Shown here: positions 17,962-26,790 of the stretch, piece by piece
Numbering within the stretch: the first letter of the stretch is position 1
Layout of the letters: each line of letters opens with the position of its first letter
DNA from: Flavobacterium sp. LHD-80
Lineage (GTDB): Bacteria > Bacteroidota > Bacteroidia > Flavobacteriales > Flavobacteriaceae
Assembly: GCF_030929605.1 (NCBI RefSeq)
Contig: NZ_JAVFVS010000012.1
Coordinates: 124,001-188,000, forward strand
Direction: 5' to 3'
DNA length: 64,000 bases
Position numbers and translations under genes: made by a program
The notes under the pieces: generated by a model
What the model was told of the DNA's origin: nothing
What the model saw: the letters and a program-made list of their open reading frames with translations, nothing else
Databases searched by the model: none

Positions 17962-18034
17962 CGCGGGATAGAGCAGTAGGCAGCTCGTCGGGCTCATAAC
18001 CCGAAGGTCACAGGTTCGAGTCCTGTTCCCGCTA
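17962..18034 (+). tRNA. tRNA-fMet (CAT), copy 1
   Basis: A cloverleaf can be drawn by hand: acceptor GCGGGA/TCCCGC with an unpaired first base (C1 opposite T72), D arm AGCAG...GCTC, anticodon arm TCGGG-CTCATAA-CCCGA and T arm with GGTTCGAGTCC. The three G-C pairs in the anticodon stem and the 1:72 mismatch are initiator hallmarks. CCA is not encoded (ACTA follows). The 73 nt are identical to 62578-62650. Confidence 0.95.
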
Positions 18035-18040
18035 CTAAGT

Positions 18041-18071
18041 AAAGCTTCAGAGAAATCTGAAGCTTTTTTTG
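18041..18071 (+). terminator. GAAA-loop terminator after tRNA-fMet copy 1
   Basis: AGCTTCAGA (18043-18051), loop GAAA, TCTGAAGCT (18056-18064) and a T-run. Nearly identical hairpins are at 26397, 27911 and 62661. Confidence 0.9.
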
Positions 18072-18093
18072 TTTTTACCTTGATTCACTTTGC

Positions 18094-18117
18094 GGCACAG
18101 ATTGCAAATCTGCGCTA
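18094..18117. repeat. CAGATTGCAAATCTG palindrome, copy 1
   Basis: GGCACAGATTGCAAATCTGC followed by GCTATCGTT: CAGATT/AATCTG arms around GCA. The same block with the same flanks is at 62718-62746, also after an initiator tRNA and the GAAA terminator. Confidence 0.7.
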
Positions 18118-18120
18118 TCG

Positions 18121-18768
18121 TTATTCATCTTGATACCAATCTATTTCACCCCTTTTATTTAGAGGGAAATTATCTGATTTTTTTTCATAAATTATTTCAT
18201 TTTTATCTTGAATATTTCTAATTACTTTGGTTGCATATTCAATTTTGTCCTTAATAAAAAAGAAACGGAATTCTTGATACCAACTTCCTCCTCTTGACTC
18301 ATATTCAATGCGAAAACCTTGTGCTACAAGTCTTTTATCTAATTCCATTGTAGGCATTAGTCCCCAATATTGTGGATTTATTGTTCCAGCCATAAAAGTA
18401 TTAGTTTGCGCTGTCAAGATTTGTATGGAACGTCCAGAAATTTGCCTGTAATCTCCAAGATTACGGATACTAATTTTTAATTCATAGATTGGGTATTTAC
18501 CATCATGTCTTAATACTAATGGATTGTGAATAGTTCCAGTAAAATCAAACAAACAAAAGCTATCTCCTCCCGTGACAATTTTCACAATTTCTTTATTTAG
18601 CGTAGCTATTTCTTCACTCTTCATCACTAACTGTTCACTTTTTTCTTTAGATTCTCTTTCGAACGATGATTGAGATTGTGAAGCCCATAATGCTCCTATG
18701 GCACTTAATATCGCTCCAAGCAATATTAAACCTGATGGTCCAATTAGAAAATCCATTTTTATCTTCAT
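18121..18768 (-). CDS. Uncharacterised membrane-anchored protein
   Basis: 215 aa, no family recognised. A hydrophobic segment near the N-terminus (about residues 6-28, GPSGLILLGAILSAIGALWA) is followed by a charged helical stretch (about 30-65, ESKEKSEQLVMKSEEIATL) likely to form a coiled coil, then a beta-rich C-terminal domain with ISIRNLGDYRQISGRSI. The first codons allow MKIKMDFL or a start at the second Met (18756). It lies immediately downstream of tRNA-fMet and its stop abuts the palindromic repeat, a typical position for an acquired gene. No partner is evident. Confidence 0.65.
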   Translation of the reverse strand: MKIKMDFLIGPSGLILLGAILSAIGALWASQSQSSFERESKEKSEQLVMKSEEIATLNKEIVKIVTGGDSFCLFDFTGTIHNPLVLRHDGKYPIYELKISIRNLGDYRQISGRSIQILTAQTNTFMAGTINPQYWGLMPTMELDKRLVAQGFRIEYESRGGSWYQEFRFFFIKDKIEYATKVIRNIQDKNEIIYEKKSDNFPLNKRGEIDWYQDE

Positions 18769-18861
18769 TTTAGGTTGTTGTTATTGCAGGTAATTAATTA
18801 CAAAAGTGAAAAATAAAGAAATCTATCCAAACTTGATAGATTGTTTGCGTTAACTTTCTCC

Positions 18862-18903
18862 GATCCCCCGCTAGCGCGAGCGTCTCGCTCGTGAACGCAA
18901 GCG
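18862..18903. repeat. GC-rich inverted repeat
   Basis: CGCTAGCGCGAGCG followed by TCT and CGCTCGTGAACGCAAGCG: GAGCG/CGCTC arms, much richer in GC than its surroundings. It lies between two minus-strand genes and probably belongs to a dispersed repeat family, though this window holds only one copy. Confidence 0.5.
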
Positions 18904-18916
18904 GTTGAAGGCAGTT

Positions 18917-19732
18917 TTATTTTAGTACATTATTCACTTCAACAATTTCAAAGTCGTCATTGTTTTGCAGTAGGTGTTTTAATATAGGAATATGTCCTTG
19001 TCCAAATAGTAATATAACATATTTGTCATTTGCATTTGTCTGAGTTATAATATTTGAATAAATAGCAAGATTTCTTAAATACCACTCTGATACATATTCT
19101 GCGCCAGCAAAATTTTTACCTGCACCAATCTTTGCTATAAATTTTAGATAAATGGATAAATTTCTTTTTAATTCTTCAGGTTTATTTATGTATTTTAAAA
19201 CTTCGGTTATTGTGCCTTTTTTCAATTGATTATCATAATCATTTATCAAGGCTTTAGCATGAGTTCCTAAATCTTTCAGCAAATAAAGTTGATTATTTTC
19301 TTTGGCGGTTACAGCCATTAAGCTATCGTGCAGTCCGTAGAATTTGTCGACACAGCTTATTTGATTTAATTTTAATTTTTTGCCTAATCTAAAACCAATT
19401 TGTTCTCTTTCTGAAACGGTAAGTTTATAATGGCCTGTTAAATATAAACTATATAAACTGTCAGCAGAGCGTTGATTTTCAATAGGTCTTTCAATCATGA
19501 TTTTAGTCGCTTTTGTTTGCGATAGAACATTCGTCAAATCTTCTAATTCACTTTGTCGCTTAGCACTTAAAAAATCATCCGTTTTTAGTTCAAAAGTATC
19601 TGTATGAGGGTTTTCAAAATGAATTGTTCCAATCAATAAAATTTTAGTTTTTTGTTTAGACTCTTGTCCAAAAGTTGCTGTAACTAATAAAAGTGAAATT
19701 AAAAATGTAGAAAGTGTTTTAATGAAGGTCAT
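18917..19732 (-). CDS. Exported DUF5694 protein (TraB/GumN-like fold)
   Basis: 271 aa with a signal peptide (about 1-22, ending ATFGQ). The motif ILLIGTIHFENPHTD near the N-terminus and LLFGQGHIPIL near the C-terminus correspond to the paired GxxH motifs of the TraB/PrgY/GumN/Tiki (EreA-like) superfamily, in which members have putative metal-dependent peptidase activity. Between them the protein is helical. It is likely periplasmic. No operon partner is seen; the substrate is unknown. Confidence 0.8.
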   Translation of the reverse strand: MTFIKTLSTFLISLLLVTATFGQESKQKTKILLIGTIHFENPHTDTFELKTDDFLSAKRQSELEDLTNVLSQTKATKIMIERPIENQRSADSLYSLYLTGHYKLTVSEREQIGFRLGKKLKLNQISCVDKFYGLHDSLMAVTAKENNQLYLLKDLGTHAKALINDYDNQLKKGTITEVLKYINKPEELKRNLSIYLKFIAKIGAGKNFAGAEYVSEWYLRNLAIYSNIITQTNANDKYVILLFGQGHIPILKHLLQNNDDFEIVEVNNVLK

Positions 19733-19950
19733 TTTTTAGTTTATTTTTTATCGTTTTTGTTTTTCAAAATTGCCTAACATAAGAATTTGGTTCGTAAAAA
19801 TAAATCATTATGATTACTCCTCTTTACGTCTTTCCTCATTATTCAAAATAAATTGCTTTTTCACTTATCCTCACTCCGCGAAATGCTCTTTAAATAGCCT
19901 AAACACGATGTAAAAATGTCCCTGAATTTTCCGCAAACGCTCAATTTAAA
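19733..19950. other. Non-coding spacer without recognised signals
   Basis: About 220 bp of AT-rich DNA upstream of the DUF5694 gene (minus strand). No ORF of protein-like composition and no clear promoter was recognised. Confidence 0.4.
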
Positions 19951-19953
19951 GCT

Positions 19954-19992
19954 AAAAAAATGCGCAAAGTCAGAGACATTTGCGCATTTTTT
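19954..19992 (-). terminator. Terminator after the NTF2-like gene
   Basis: TGCGCAAA (19961-19968) and TTTGCGCA (19979-19986), both extended by A/T runs, enclose a 10-nt loop. It sits about 45 bp beyond the stop of the minus-strand NTF2-like gene. Confidence 0.8.
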
Positions 19993-20034
19993 ATAAGTAT
20001 ACTTTGTTTTTAACTATATAAATATAGTAGCTTA

Positions 20035-20412
20035 CTAATTTTTTTCCAATTCTGTTTCGGTATGCATTGCACACGCCCACTTGTCATTTTCTTTAATCCA
20101 AGTAGAAGTGCAGGCACACTTTATAGCTCCTTTTTGACTGTTATCTACTATCTCAAAATCGAGAAGATATCCTATTACGGCAGTATTTTCAGCTATTAGT
20201 TTTTCTTTAACCTCATAGATCTTGAGCACTTTTATTTTGTTGGTCTGACCAGAATCGAACATATTTTTGAAATCAGCCTCACTGATACTCTGAATACCAT
20301 TTTTTCCAGCAACTATACAAGGAAATAGCGTCAGATTTCGTACTATTTCATAATCATTATTTTCAACCCCTTGCCAGTATTTTTTTTCTAGTTCTAAAAT
20401 TTGTCCTTCCAT
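20035..20412 (-). CDS. NTF2-like (DUF4440/SnoaL-type) protein
   Basis: 125 aa with the pattern of a cone-shaped NTF2-like fold: an N-terminal helix with ELEKKYWQGVENNDYEIVRNL, then alternating strands ending CACTSTWIKENDKWACAMHTETEL. No signal peptide. Members range from enzymes to stress proteins, so no reaction is assigned. It is a stand-alone gene with its own terminator. Confidence 0.7.
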   Translation of the reverse strand: MEGQILELEKKYWQGVENNDYEIVRNLTLFPCIVAGKNGIQSISEADFKNMFDSGQTNKIKVLKIYEVKEKLIAENTAVIGYLLDFEIVDNSQKGAIKCACTSTWIKENDKWACAMHTETELEKN

Positions 20413-20514
20413 TTTATCTTGTTCTTAATTAGACATTTTACAAATTTCAAATTAATATTGAAATAAAGCCGCTCTTTTAACATAGATTTAATTTCCGTAA
20501 AAAAGTTTACTCTT

Positions 20515-21315
20515 TTATGAATCTGGTTTTGGGCCTTTTGAAATTATAGACCTCATCAAGCTAGGAAACCATCTTTGCAACAAAACAGCTAATTTACCGT
20601 GACCAGTAAAAATGTAATTTCTCTTTCGTTTTAAAGTAGCCCTTACCATTACTTTTGCAGCTTTATCAGTGGGCCACATTAAATTTGACGGTCGTGGATC
20701 TGGGTCTTCAGGATGCCAAACTCCGTCATTGTCAATTCGAGCAATTTCTGAAACCACAAATCCAGGATGCATAGTAGTACAGCTGACACCTGTACCCATT
20801 AGTTCAACCTGCAAAGTTTGACCAATAGAGTTTACAGCCGCTTTTGAAGCACCATATGCACCTACATTAGGATTAGGAAGATACGCGCCTACACTTCCAA
20901 CTAAACCGATTCGGCCCTTGTTTTTCTTTAAATGTGGAAGGGCATATTTTACTGTTAGGGCCAAACCCGTAACGTTGCCTTGCAATTGTCTATTCCAATC
21001 CTTGGCTGTTAGTTTTTCGATACTTCCAAAAACGCCAAAACCAGCATTAGCAATAACAACATCCAGACGTCCTAAATTTTTAATGATTTGTTGGACTGCA
21101 TTTTCAATAGCGGTTTCATCCATTATATCACAAGGAACAACCAATGCTTCTCCACCTGAATGCCTAATCTGATCAGCGACTTCATCCAATAGTTCTTGAC
21201 GTCGGGCGGAAAGAACAACTTTATATCCCAATCTTGCCCATTCAAAAGCCATTGATTTTCCAATGCCAGATGAAGCACCTGTGATCCATACTACGTTTTC
21301 TTGCGCATTTGTCAT
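20515..21315 (-). CDS. Short-chain dehydrogenase/reductase (SDR)
   Basis: A 266-aa classical SDR that would oxidise or reduce a small molecule with NAD(P). Cofactor motif TGASSGIG at about residues 12-19, NAG motif in ANAGFG (about 91), catalytic serine in VGSVGAYL and the YxxxK pair in YGASK (about 155). Arg and Lys residues after the second strand (SARRQELL) favour NADP. The C-terminal part resembles DltE/YqjQ-like SDRs. The substrate is unknown. Confidence 0.9.
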   Translation of the reverse strand: MTNAQENVVWITGASSGIGKSMAFEWARLGYKVVLSARRQELLDEVADQIRHSGGEALVVPCDIMDETAIENAVQQIIKNLGRLDVVIANAGFGVFGSIEKLTAKDWNRQLQGNVTGLALTVKYALPHLKKNKGRIGLVGSVGAYLPNPNVGAYGASKAAVNSIGQTLQVELMGTGVSCTTMHPGFVVSEIARIDNDGVWHPEDPDPRPSNLMWPTDKAAKVMVRATLKRKRNYIFTGHGKLAVLLQRWFPSLMRSIISKGPKPDS

Positions 21316-21376
21316 TTTTAATCAGTTTTACTTCCGATGGTTGATTTTTATTGCAATATTTGAGAAAGTGCAGACA

Positions 21377-23389
21377 TTACCAAATCGTTATCCTATCTTT
21401 CTCAGGCAAAAACATTTTATCTCCAGGTTTTACATTAAATGCTTTGTAAAAAGGTGTCGTATTCATAAGAGGACCATTTACACGCCAATTTGGTGGAGAA
21501 TGCGGATTATTGTTGATCCACAAACGCAGAAACTCGTCTTTCATTTTTACTCTCCATATTTTGGCTATAGAAATAAAGAAACGTTGATCTGGAGTAAAAC
21601 CGTCGATTTTTGTGTTTCCTTTTCCTTGTTCAGTCATTTTAAAAGCATCATAGGCAACAGCTATTCCAGCAATATCTGCCGTATTTTCGCCAACTGTCAT
21701 TGCGCCATTAATGTGTAGATCGCCCAAAACGGTATAAGTACTGTACAAATTAATAACCTGTTGTATTCTTGACTTGAACTGTGCATAATCCTCTTTTGTC
21801 CACCAGTTTTTCAGGTTTCCGTCTTTGTCATATTGAGCACCTTGATCATCAAACGTATGGGTTATTTCGTGGCCAATAACCATTCCAATACCTCCATAAT
21901 TAAGTGCATCATCGGCATTGTTATCAAAATATGGCGCTTGCAAAATCCCTGCAGGAAAAACAATTTCATTTGCAGTAGGATTGTTATATGCTGTAACTGT
22001 TGGAGGTGTAGTAAACCATTCTGATTTATCGACTGGTTTGCCCAATCTTGCTAATTGAAATTGATAATCAGCTTTAGAAGCCGAAACCGTATTCTCAAAA
22101 TAAGCGTTTCTAGCTATCTGTACATTGCTATAATCTCTCCATTTATCTGGGTATCCAATTTTCTTAGTAATGGCAAACAATTTTTCTTTCGCTTTTTGTT
22201 TCGTAGTAGGACTCATCCATTCCAAATTATCAATTCTTTTGCCATATGCTTTTTGCAAATTATTCACTAGAATTAACATACGCTTTTTGGCATCTTCTGA
22301 AAAATATTTCTTTACATACAATTCCCCCAACGCTTCGCCTAAGTAATTGTCAACGGCGCTAGCCATTTTTTCACCACGTGATTTCTGAACAGCTTGACCA
22401 GAAAGCACTTTGGTATATTCAAATGAAGCATCTACAAAAGGTTTACTTAAATCATCTGCATATCTTTCTAAAGAATTTGCTTTCAAGTAAATTTTCCAAT
22501 TATCAATAGGAATGGTTTTTAAAAGCTTATTAAGTGCATCATAATAAGCGGGCTGACTTACATTGATAAAATCGGTTTGAGCACCAAGATTTTTTAAAAA
22601 AGTATTCCAGTCTATGTTTGGATGTCTTTTTACAAGATCTGTCACCGCTATTTTATTATAATTTGCCTGCACATCTCGAAGTTCAACTTTTGTTTTATGC
22701 GAAACAGCAATTTGTTTGTCAATATCGTAAACCAAATCAGCATTCTTTTTAGCCTCATTGGCATCGCTGCCTGTTTGCTGAAATAATGTAGCAAGATATT
22801 TTTTGTATGCTCCTTGTATAGCAACTGTCGATGAATCTGATTTGAAATAATAGTCCCGATCAGGCAAACCGATACCCGTTTGATAGATTTGGGCAATGTT
22901 CATACTGCTGTTTTTTTGATCAGGCGATACTCCAAGAGCAATAATAGATAAGTTGCCTGCTTTTTCTTCATTTGCTACAAAGCTCATTAAAGATGGCAAA
23001 TCGTTAATTGCTTCAATTTTAGCAAGCAGAGGTTTAATAGGTGTATAACCGCGTTTGTCAATAGTTACAGTATCCATACCTGATGCATAAAAGTCTCCTA
23101 CCTTTTGCGCTATACTTCCTGTTGGATTATCGCTTTTAGAAATACTGTCTAATATTCTTTGCAAGCGCATTCGTTGCGGGAAATTCATAAACATATAGGC
23201 ACCTACTCCGGCTTGAGATGGCGGTATTGATACAGAATCGTACCATTTGCCATTTACATATTTAAAAAAGTCATTACCAGGTGTCAACGTGGAATCTATT
23301 CCTGTGATGGCAACATTTTTTTTCTCCTGATGTTTTGAACACGCTGTAAAAGCTAAGAATACAGTAAAGAGCACTAAGGATTTTTTCAT
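21377..23389 (-). CDS. M13 family metallopeptidase (neprilysin/PepO-like lipoprotein)
   Basis: A zinc endopeptidase of 670 aa that cleaves oligopeptides outside the cytoplasm. A lipoprotein signal ends at FTACSKHQ (about Cys 17). The N-terminal half holds the Peptidase_M13_N helices; the C-terminal domain carries GHEITHTFDDQGAQYD (zinc ligands near residues 506 and 510) and ENTADIAG (third ligand near 567). The end, FLPEKDRITIW, is the usual M13 C-terminal tryptophan. All catalytic motifs are intact. No operon partner. Confidence 0.95.
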   Translation of the reverse strand: MKKSLVLFTVFLAFTACSKHQEKKNVAITGIDSTLTPGNDFFKYVNGKWYDSVSIPPSQAGVGAYMFMNFPQRMRLQRILDSISKSDNPTGSIAQKVGDFYASGMDTVTIDKRGYTPIKPLLAKIEAINDLPSLMSFVANEEKAGNLSIIALGVSPDQKNSSMNIAQIYQTGIGLPDRDYYFKSDSSTVAIQGAYKKYLATLFQQTGSDANEAKKNADLVYDIDKQIAVSHKTKVELRDVQANYNKIAVTDLVKRHPNIDWNTFLKNLGAQTDFINVSQPAYYDALNKLLKTIPIDNWKIYLKANSLERYADDLSKPFVDASFEYTKVLSGQAVQKSRGEKMASAVDNYLGEALGELYVKKYFSEDAKKRMLILVNNLQKAYGKRIDNLEWMSPTTKQKAKEKLFAITKKIGYPDKWRDYSNVQIARNAYFENTVSASKADYQFQLARLGKPVDKSEWFTTPPTVTAYNNPTANEIVFPAGILQAPYFDNNADDALNYGGIGMVIGHEITHTFDDQGAQYDKDGNLKNWWTKEDYAQFKSRIQQVINLYSTYTVLGDLHINGAMTVGENTADIAGIAVAYDAFKMTEQGKGNTKIDGFTPDQRFFISIAKIWRVKMKDEFLRLWINNNPHSPPNWRVNGPLMNTTPFYKAFNVKPGDKMFLPEKDRITIW

Positions 23390-23599
23390 AAGCTAGATGG
23401 TTTCTATTAAAATGAACTGAAAGACGTTTGGAAGCATCGTTAATTTTTAGCAGAACAATATACGAATTCAGTTTTTAATTTTGAAGTTTTTGTGAGAATT
23501 ATTACTTATAAAAATCAGAATTACAAGCAGTTATTTATTGTTGATGAAATGAATCTACATAACGTTTTGAGGCTATAGCAGTTTTTACAAGTTCGTTAT

Positions 23600-24247
23600 T
23601 TATACTTTTTGTTCTCCCGATTTAATTGCTATAAAGTCATCATATTGGGTAAAATACTCCAGTCCCAAAACTAATAATATCGAACTTGCATTATACACTT
23701 TCTGCATTATAATGGCTGAACTCAAATAACCAAAGCCAAACAGGAAAAAGAAGCAGTAAAAAGTTAATAAGCAAATAATACAGCAAAATTTAAGTAAATG
23801 AAGTTTTGACTTTAGAATCAATACAGTAATAATAAACAAACCGATTAATGTTAAAACGATCGATATTGTTCCTAGATCATGTAAGGGTGTTGCAATTAAG
23901 AAAATGAATAATATGTTGGCAACGCCTATAAATTTTAAAATTTTAGACCATTGCCTTAAAGCTATTTTTTTTGACATATGGATAAAAAAAACTCCATAAC
24001 CAACCGATTGGAATGCCATTCCGATAATGGCCCAAATCCTGCCGGGGTTTTCTGCCCCATTTATCGCTTTTGCAGCAAACAAATTACTAATGAAATTTTT
24101 TGACCAGCCAAATCCAATAGAATTTTTGTCAAGCAATGATCCGCCTGGATACAATAAAGTTGCTATTACGATTAAAATCATGGAAATGACCAAACATATC
24201 AAAACCGAATGTTTCTGAACGATTTGCTTAATTGCTAAACTTTCCAT
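23600..24247 (-). CDS. Multi-pass membrane protein, DUF998-like
   Basis: 215 aa with about six or seven hydrophobic segments and the N-terminal pattern LLYPGGSLLDKNSIGFGW followed by NPGRIWAI, as in DUF998-like proteins. No catalytic motif was recognised. It follows the SRPBCC gene at a 38-bp distance on the same strand, so the two may be co-transcribed. Function unknown. Confidence 0.65.
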   Translation of the reverse strand: MESLAIKQIVQKHSVLICLVISMILIVIATLLYPGGSLLDKNSIGFGWSKNFISNLFAAKAINGAENPGRIWAIIGMAFQSVGYGVFFIHMSKKIALRQWSKILKFIGVANILFIFLIATPLHDLGTISIVLTLIGLFIITVLILKSKLHLLKFCCIICLLTFYCFFFLFGFGYLSSAIIMQKVYNASSILLVLGLEYFTQYDDFIAIKSGEQKV

Positions 24248-24285
24248 TAAATTAATTGCTTAAATCTGTTTCATCTGTTCGTTTT

Positions 24286-24744
24286 TTATTGTTCCGAAAC
24301 TTCTTTTAATTTATCCATTGCTTTTGGATAATTATCATTGAAATAATCCAAATATTCATCAATAACATCTATATCCACAATTAAGGTTGTACTACCGTTA
24401 TTTTCCTGGAACGTGTAATTCTCGTGTCCGCCTGCCCATTTTTCAACCTGTTCGCCTGTCGTTACTTCCGTATCTCCGTCCAAAAATCCGTAATGACGAA
24501 TGGAAACAAAATTGGCAGGTTTGTGCTCTGCAATTTCCGAAACCATTCCTCCTTTTTTACCATTTTCATCTACTCCAACAAAAAGGATTTTACTTCCTTT
24601 TTCCCAGCTTCCCTCATACGTTGAAGTAGGATTAAAAGTTGCGGTCCAATATTCATAAGTGGCTTTATTTTTTAAGCCTAACATCGTTTCGTACACTTTT
24701 TGAGCTGATGCTTTAATTTCTTTTTTAAATTGTAATTTTTGCAT
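24286..24744 (-). CDS. SRPBCC (START/AHSA1-like) domain protein
   Basis: 152 aa forming a helix-grip hydrophobic pocket: opens with LQFKKEIKASAQKVYETML and continues with WEKGSKILFVG and NYTFQENNGSTTLIVDID. Such proteins bind lipids or hydrophobic ligands, or act as co-chaperones. Cytoplasmic, no signal peptide. It precedes the DUF998-like membrane gene. The ligand is unknown. Confidence 0.8.
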   Translation of the reverse strand: MQKLQFKKEIKASAQKVYETMLGLKNKATYEYWTATFNPTSTYEGSWEKGSKILFVGVDENGKKGGMVSEIAEHKPANFVSIRHYGFLDGDTEVTTGEQVEKWAGGHENYTFQENNGSTTLIVDIDVIDEYLDYFNDNYPKAMDKLKEVSEQ

Positions 24745-24814
24745 GGCTTTCTTGTTTTAAAATTTTTAAATCAGTTTAATACAACTTAAATCCTTTCGTT
24801 TGTAAGTGTCTAAT

Positions 24815-25306
24815 TTACAACAATTTATTATTATTTAATATTTCAATTGTGCTATCATTAAAAGGTAATCGTATAATTTTTTTCCACTTTATTAGTGTAG
24901 ATTGATCAAGTTGATTTTCTATATCACTAATTAAGATCTCTTTTTTTCCAACATAAAACTCGTCAAAATATTCCTTCTTGTCCAATGTCTTTACATACTT
25001 ACTGGATGTTATCAATTGAATATTAAGAGATTTGATCTTTTTCCATTCTACATATTCAGAAAAAAATAAACTATTTTTCAGTATGCCTCTTTTATTTATT
25101 GTGACTACTGTTGAAAAGTAATTCAGTAAAGTCATCGCTAAAATAGTACCTGATGTATATAAAAAAAACAGCAAATTCCTTAACACACCTTCTCCTAATC
25201 CAATTTTAAAAGCACACCAGCCTACAAAAAAAACAAACATTAAAGGCCCTCCTAAATTGAAAATATTTTTTAAAGTGAAGTTTTTAATTATAAGTTCGTT
25301 ATTCAT
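24815..25306 (-). CDS. Uncharacterised two-helix membrane protein
   Basis: 163 aa. Two hydrophobic segments (about residues 17-34 and 42-62) are followed by a soluble domain with a pattern like bacterial PH domains (VVTINKRGILKNSLFF, EYVEWKKIKSL). Its start overlaps the stop of the upstream gene by 8 bp, so the two are translationally coupled. No family was recognised with confidence. Confidence 0.6.
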   Translation of the reverse strand: MNNELIIKNFTLKNIFNLGGPLMFVFFVGWCAFKIGLGEGVLRNLLFFLYTSGTILAMTLLNYFSTVVTINKRGILKNSLFFSEYVEWKKIKSLNIQLITSSKYVKTLDKKEYFDEFYVGKKEILISDIENQLDQSTLIKWKKIIRLPFNDSTIEILNNNKLL

Positions 25307-25913
25307 TTTCTATTTCTATCCAAGTACTAGTTGTCTCCTTTAAAATCGCAGCTAAATAATTTGGATTTTCTTCAAAAAACTGAGCAACTTGATTTTTATT
25401 AAAATCTTTAAATCTTGGATCTTCTTTTAGATATTTAAGTCCAATTTTTTCTATTAGAATTGGCAATAATTGGTTTGCTTTATTGGTGAATTCACTTTCC
25501 TCATCTTTGAAATTTATATTCATTGTTGATTCTAAGTTTTTATTATTCACTACTAAAAGGGATTTTGACATCAACAAACCTGCAAGGTATACAACATGCA
25601 GTTGATCACTTAAATTAAATGCAATGTTTAAATGTATTTTCTTTTCAATTTTAAAGCCAATGCCAACAATATTTAATTTCGGCATATACAATAAATTAGA
25701 TGCGCTAAGTAAAATCTCACCTTTACTTATATTATTCTGTTCGATAAAGTTGTTTATAACGACATCATTTTTATCACTTTCTAATTTAATTGCAGGAATT
25801 TTATAAGTCACTCCATTATTTTTTATTTTGCCGGAAAATCTTTCCGTATTTAAACAGACTACATAAGAGGTGATATTTTTTACAGATAGTAAATGAAATA
25901 ATTTTGTTATCAT
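25299..25913 (-). CDS. Uncharacterised protein coupled to a membrane protein
   Basis: About 204 aa from the ATG at 25913 (MITKLFHLLSVKN); an upstream in-frame start at 26048 exists, but its extra 45 residues look non-coding. A mixed alpha/beta protein with a stretch typical of a folded domain (ILLSASNLLYMPKLNIVGIGFKIEKKIHLNIAF) here shortened: ILLSASNLLYMP then VGIGFKIEKK. The C-terminus carries KDFNKNQVAQFFEENPNYLA. The 8-bp overlap with the next gene suggests both act together. No function assigned. Confidence 0.55.
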   Translation of the reverse strand: MITKLFHLLSVKNITSYVVCLNTERFSGKIKNNGVTYKIPAIKLESDKNDVVINNFIEQNNISKGEILLSASNLLYMPKLNIVGIGFKIEKKIHLNIAFNLSDQLHVVYLAGLLMSKSLLVVNNKNLESTMNINFKDEESEFTNKANQLLPILIEKIGLKYLKEDPRFKDFNKNQVAQFFEENPNYLAAILKETTSTWIEIENE

Positions 25914-26263
25914 TTTGCTTTGGTTTTTACAGTGAAAAGGCTTAGAATAAATTATTGTAAACTTTATTTGACTAAAATAGTATTTTTTCTTGATAAACTT
26001 AAAAATCCGAGAATTGTCTCCCAGCAAGACAAGGAGATCAAAAACCAAAAGAATATTCTTTCAAAACAAAAAATAACGCTTAAATTCTTCAACTTTTTAA
26101 AAATTTTATTTTGAAAGAAATAACTTCTCCGCCTCTTTCTTTACAAAAAACAACCAATTATTAATCAAATAAATACAACTCTCTTCACCAAATTTATTTC
26201 AATTTTATTGCTTCAAAAGCTGGTATTTTTAGAATAACTGAGAAAAGTTTTTTTCGAAAACGT

Positions 26264-26294
26264 TTTGCATATCTCAAAATTATTTGCACTTTTG
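26264..26294 (+). promoter_or_regulatory. Promoter of tRNA-Glu
   Basis: TTTG at 26264-26267 and CACTTTTG at 26287-26294, spaced 19 bp as expected for Bacteroidota -33/-7 boxes, with one mismatch in the -7 box. Confidence 0.5.
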
Positions 26295-26313
26295 CACCCG
26301 CAATAGCAAAACA

Positions 26314-26385
26314 GGTCCGTTCGTCTATCGGTTAGGACGCCAGGTTTTCATCCTGGTAAGGGGGGTTCGATTCCCCCACGGACTA
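26314..26385 (+). tRNA. tRNA-Glu (TTC)
   Basis: Acceptor GGTCCGT/ACGGACT with a G1-T72 wobble, D arm with GGTTAGGAC, anticodon stem CCAGG/CCTGG around TTTTCAT (anticodon TTC), T arm GGGGG-TTCGATT-CCCCC. 72 nt, no encoded CCA. Followed by a copy of the GAAA-loop terminator. Confidence 0.93.
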
Positions 26386-26396
26386 CAAACTAAGGC

Positions 26397-26427
26397 AAAA
26401 GCTTCAGAGAAATCTGGAGCTTTTTTT
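26397..26427 (+). terminator. GAAA-loop terminator after tRNA-Glu
   Basis: AGCTTCAGA, GAAA, TCTGGAGCT and a T-run: the same hairpin as after both initiator tRNAs, with one change that leaves a G-T pair. Confidence 0.88.
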
Positions 26428-26790
26428 GTTTTTAAATTGTTCGAAAAAATATCCAGAGACTTTATCCGTTAACTATTATATCAAAAGCTGACTAAAAAAT
26501 TCTAGACATTTATCACATTCGCTAAAAAATTTCATCAAACTCAATAATCCTTCAAAAAGTAACAATAAAAAAACATGTAAGTTCTTTTTTCTTCAAACTA
26601 ATTATCGGATTTTTGCAAAAATTAATTAAAACCCAAATACCTAATCCTAATAACCTACAATCAACTCGTTCAATTTTTAAATGCGACCTACTGCTAAAAA
26701 TTCGAGAGTTCATTTTCTACACAATTTACACAATCAAATCATTATCGTACATTATTATTCACAACTATATTACAACAACAATTAAATCCA
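26428..26790. other. AT-rich spacer with no supported gene
   Basis: 363 bp of very AT-rich DNA between the tRNA-Glu terminator and the exported Ppx/GppA-like gene. A 61-codon open frame at 26613 overlaps the next gene's start and has the composition of random AT-rich DNA. GATTTTTG at about 26609 is a poor -7 candidate. Confidence 0.4.

Noticed and set aside
26070..26080. AAAATAACGC near the unknown gene pair as another operator of the murein locus.
   Set aside because: A single decamer without the second half-site, and no suitably placed -7 box or pathway gene.
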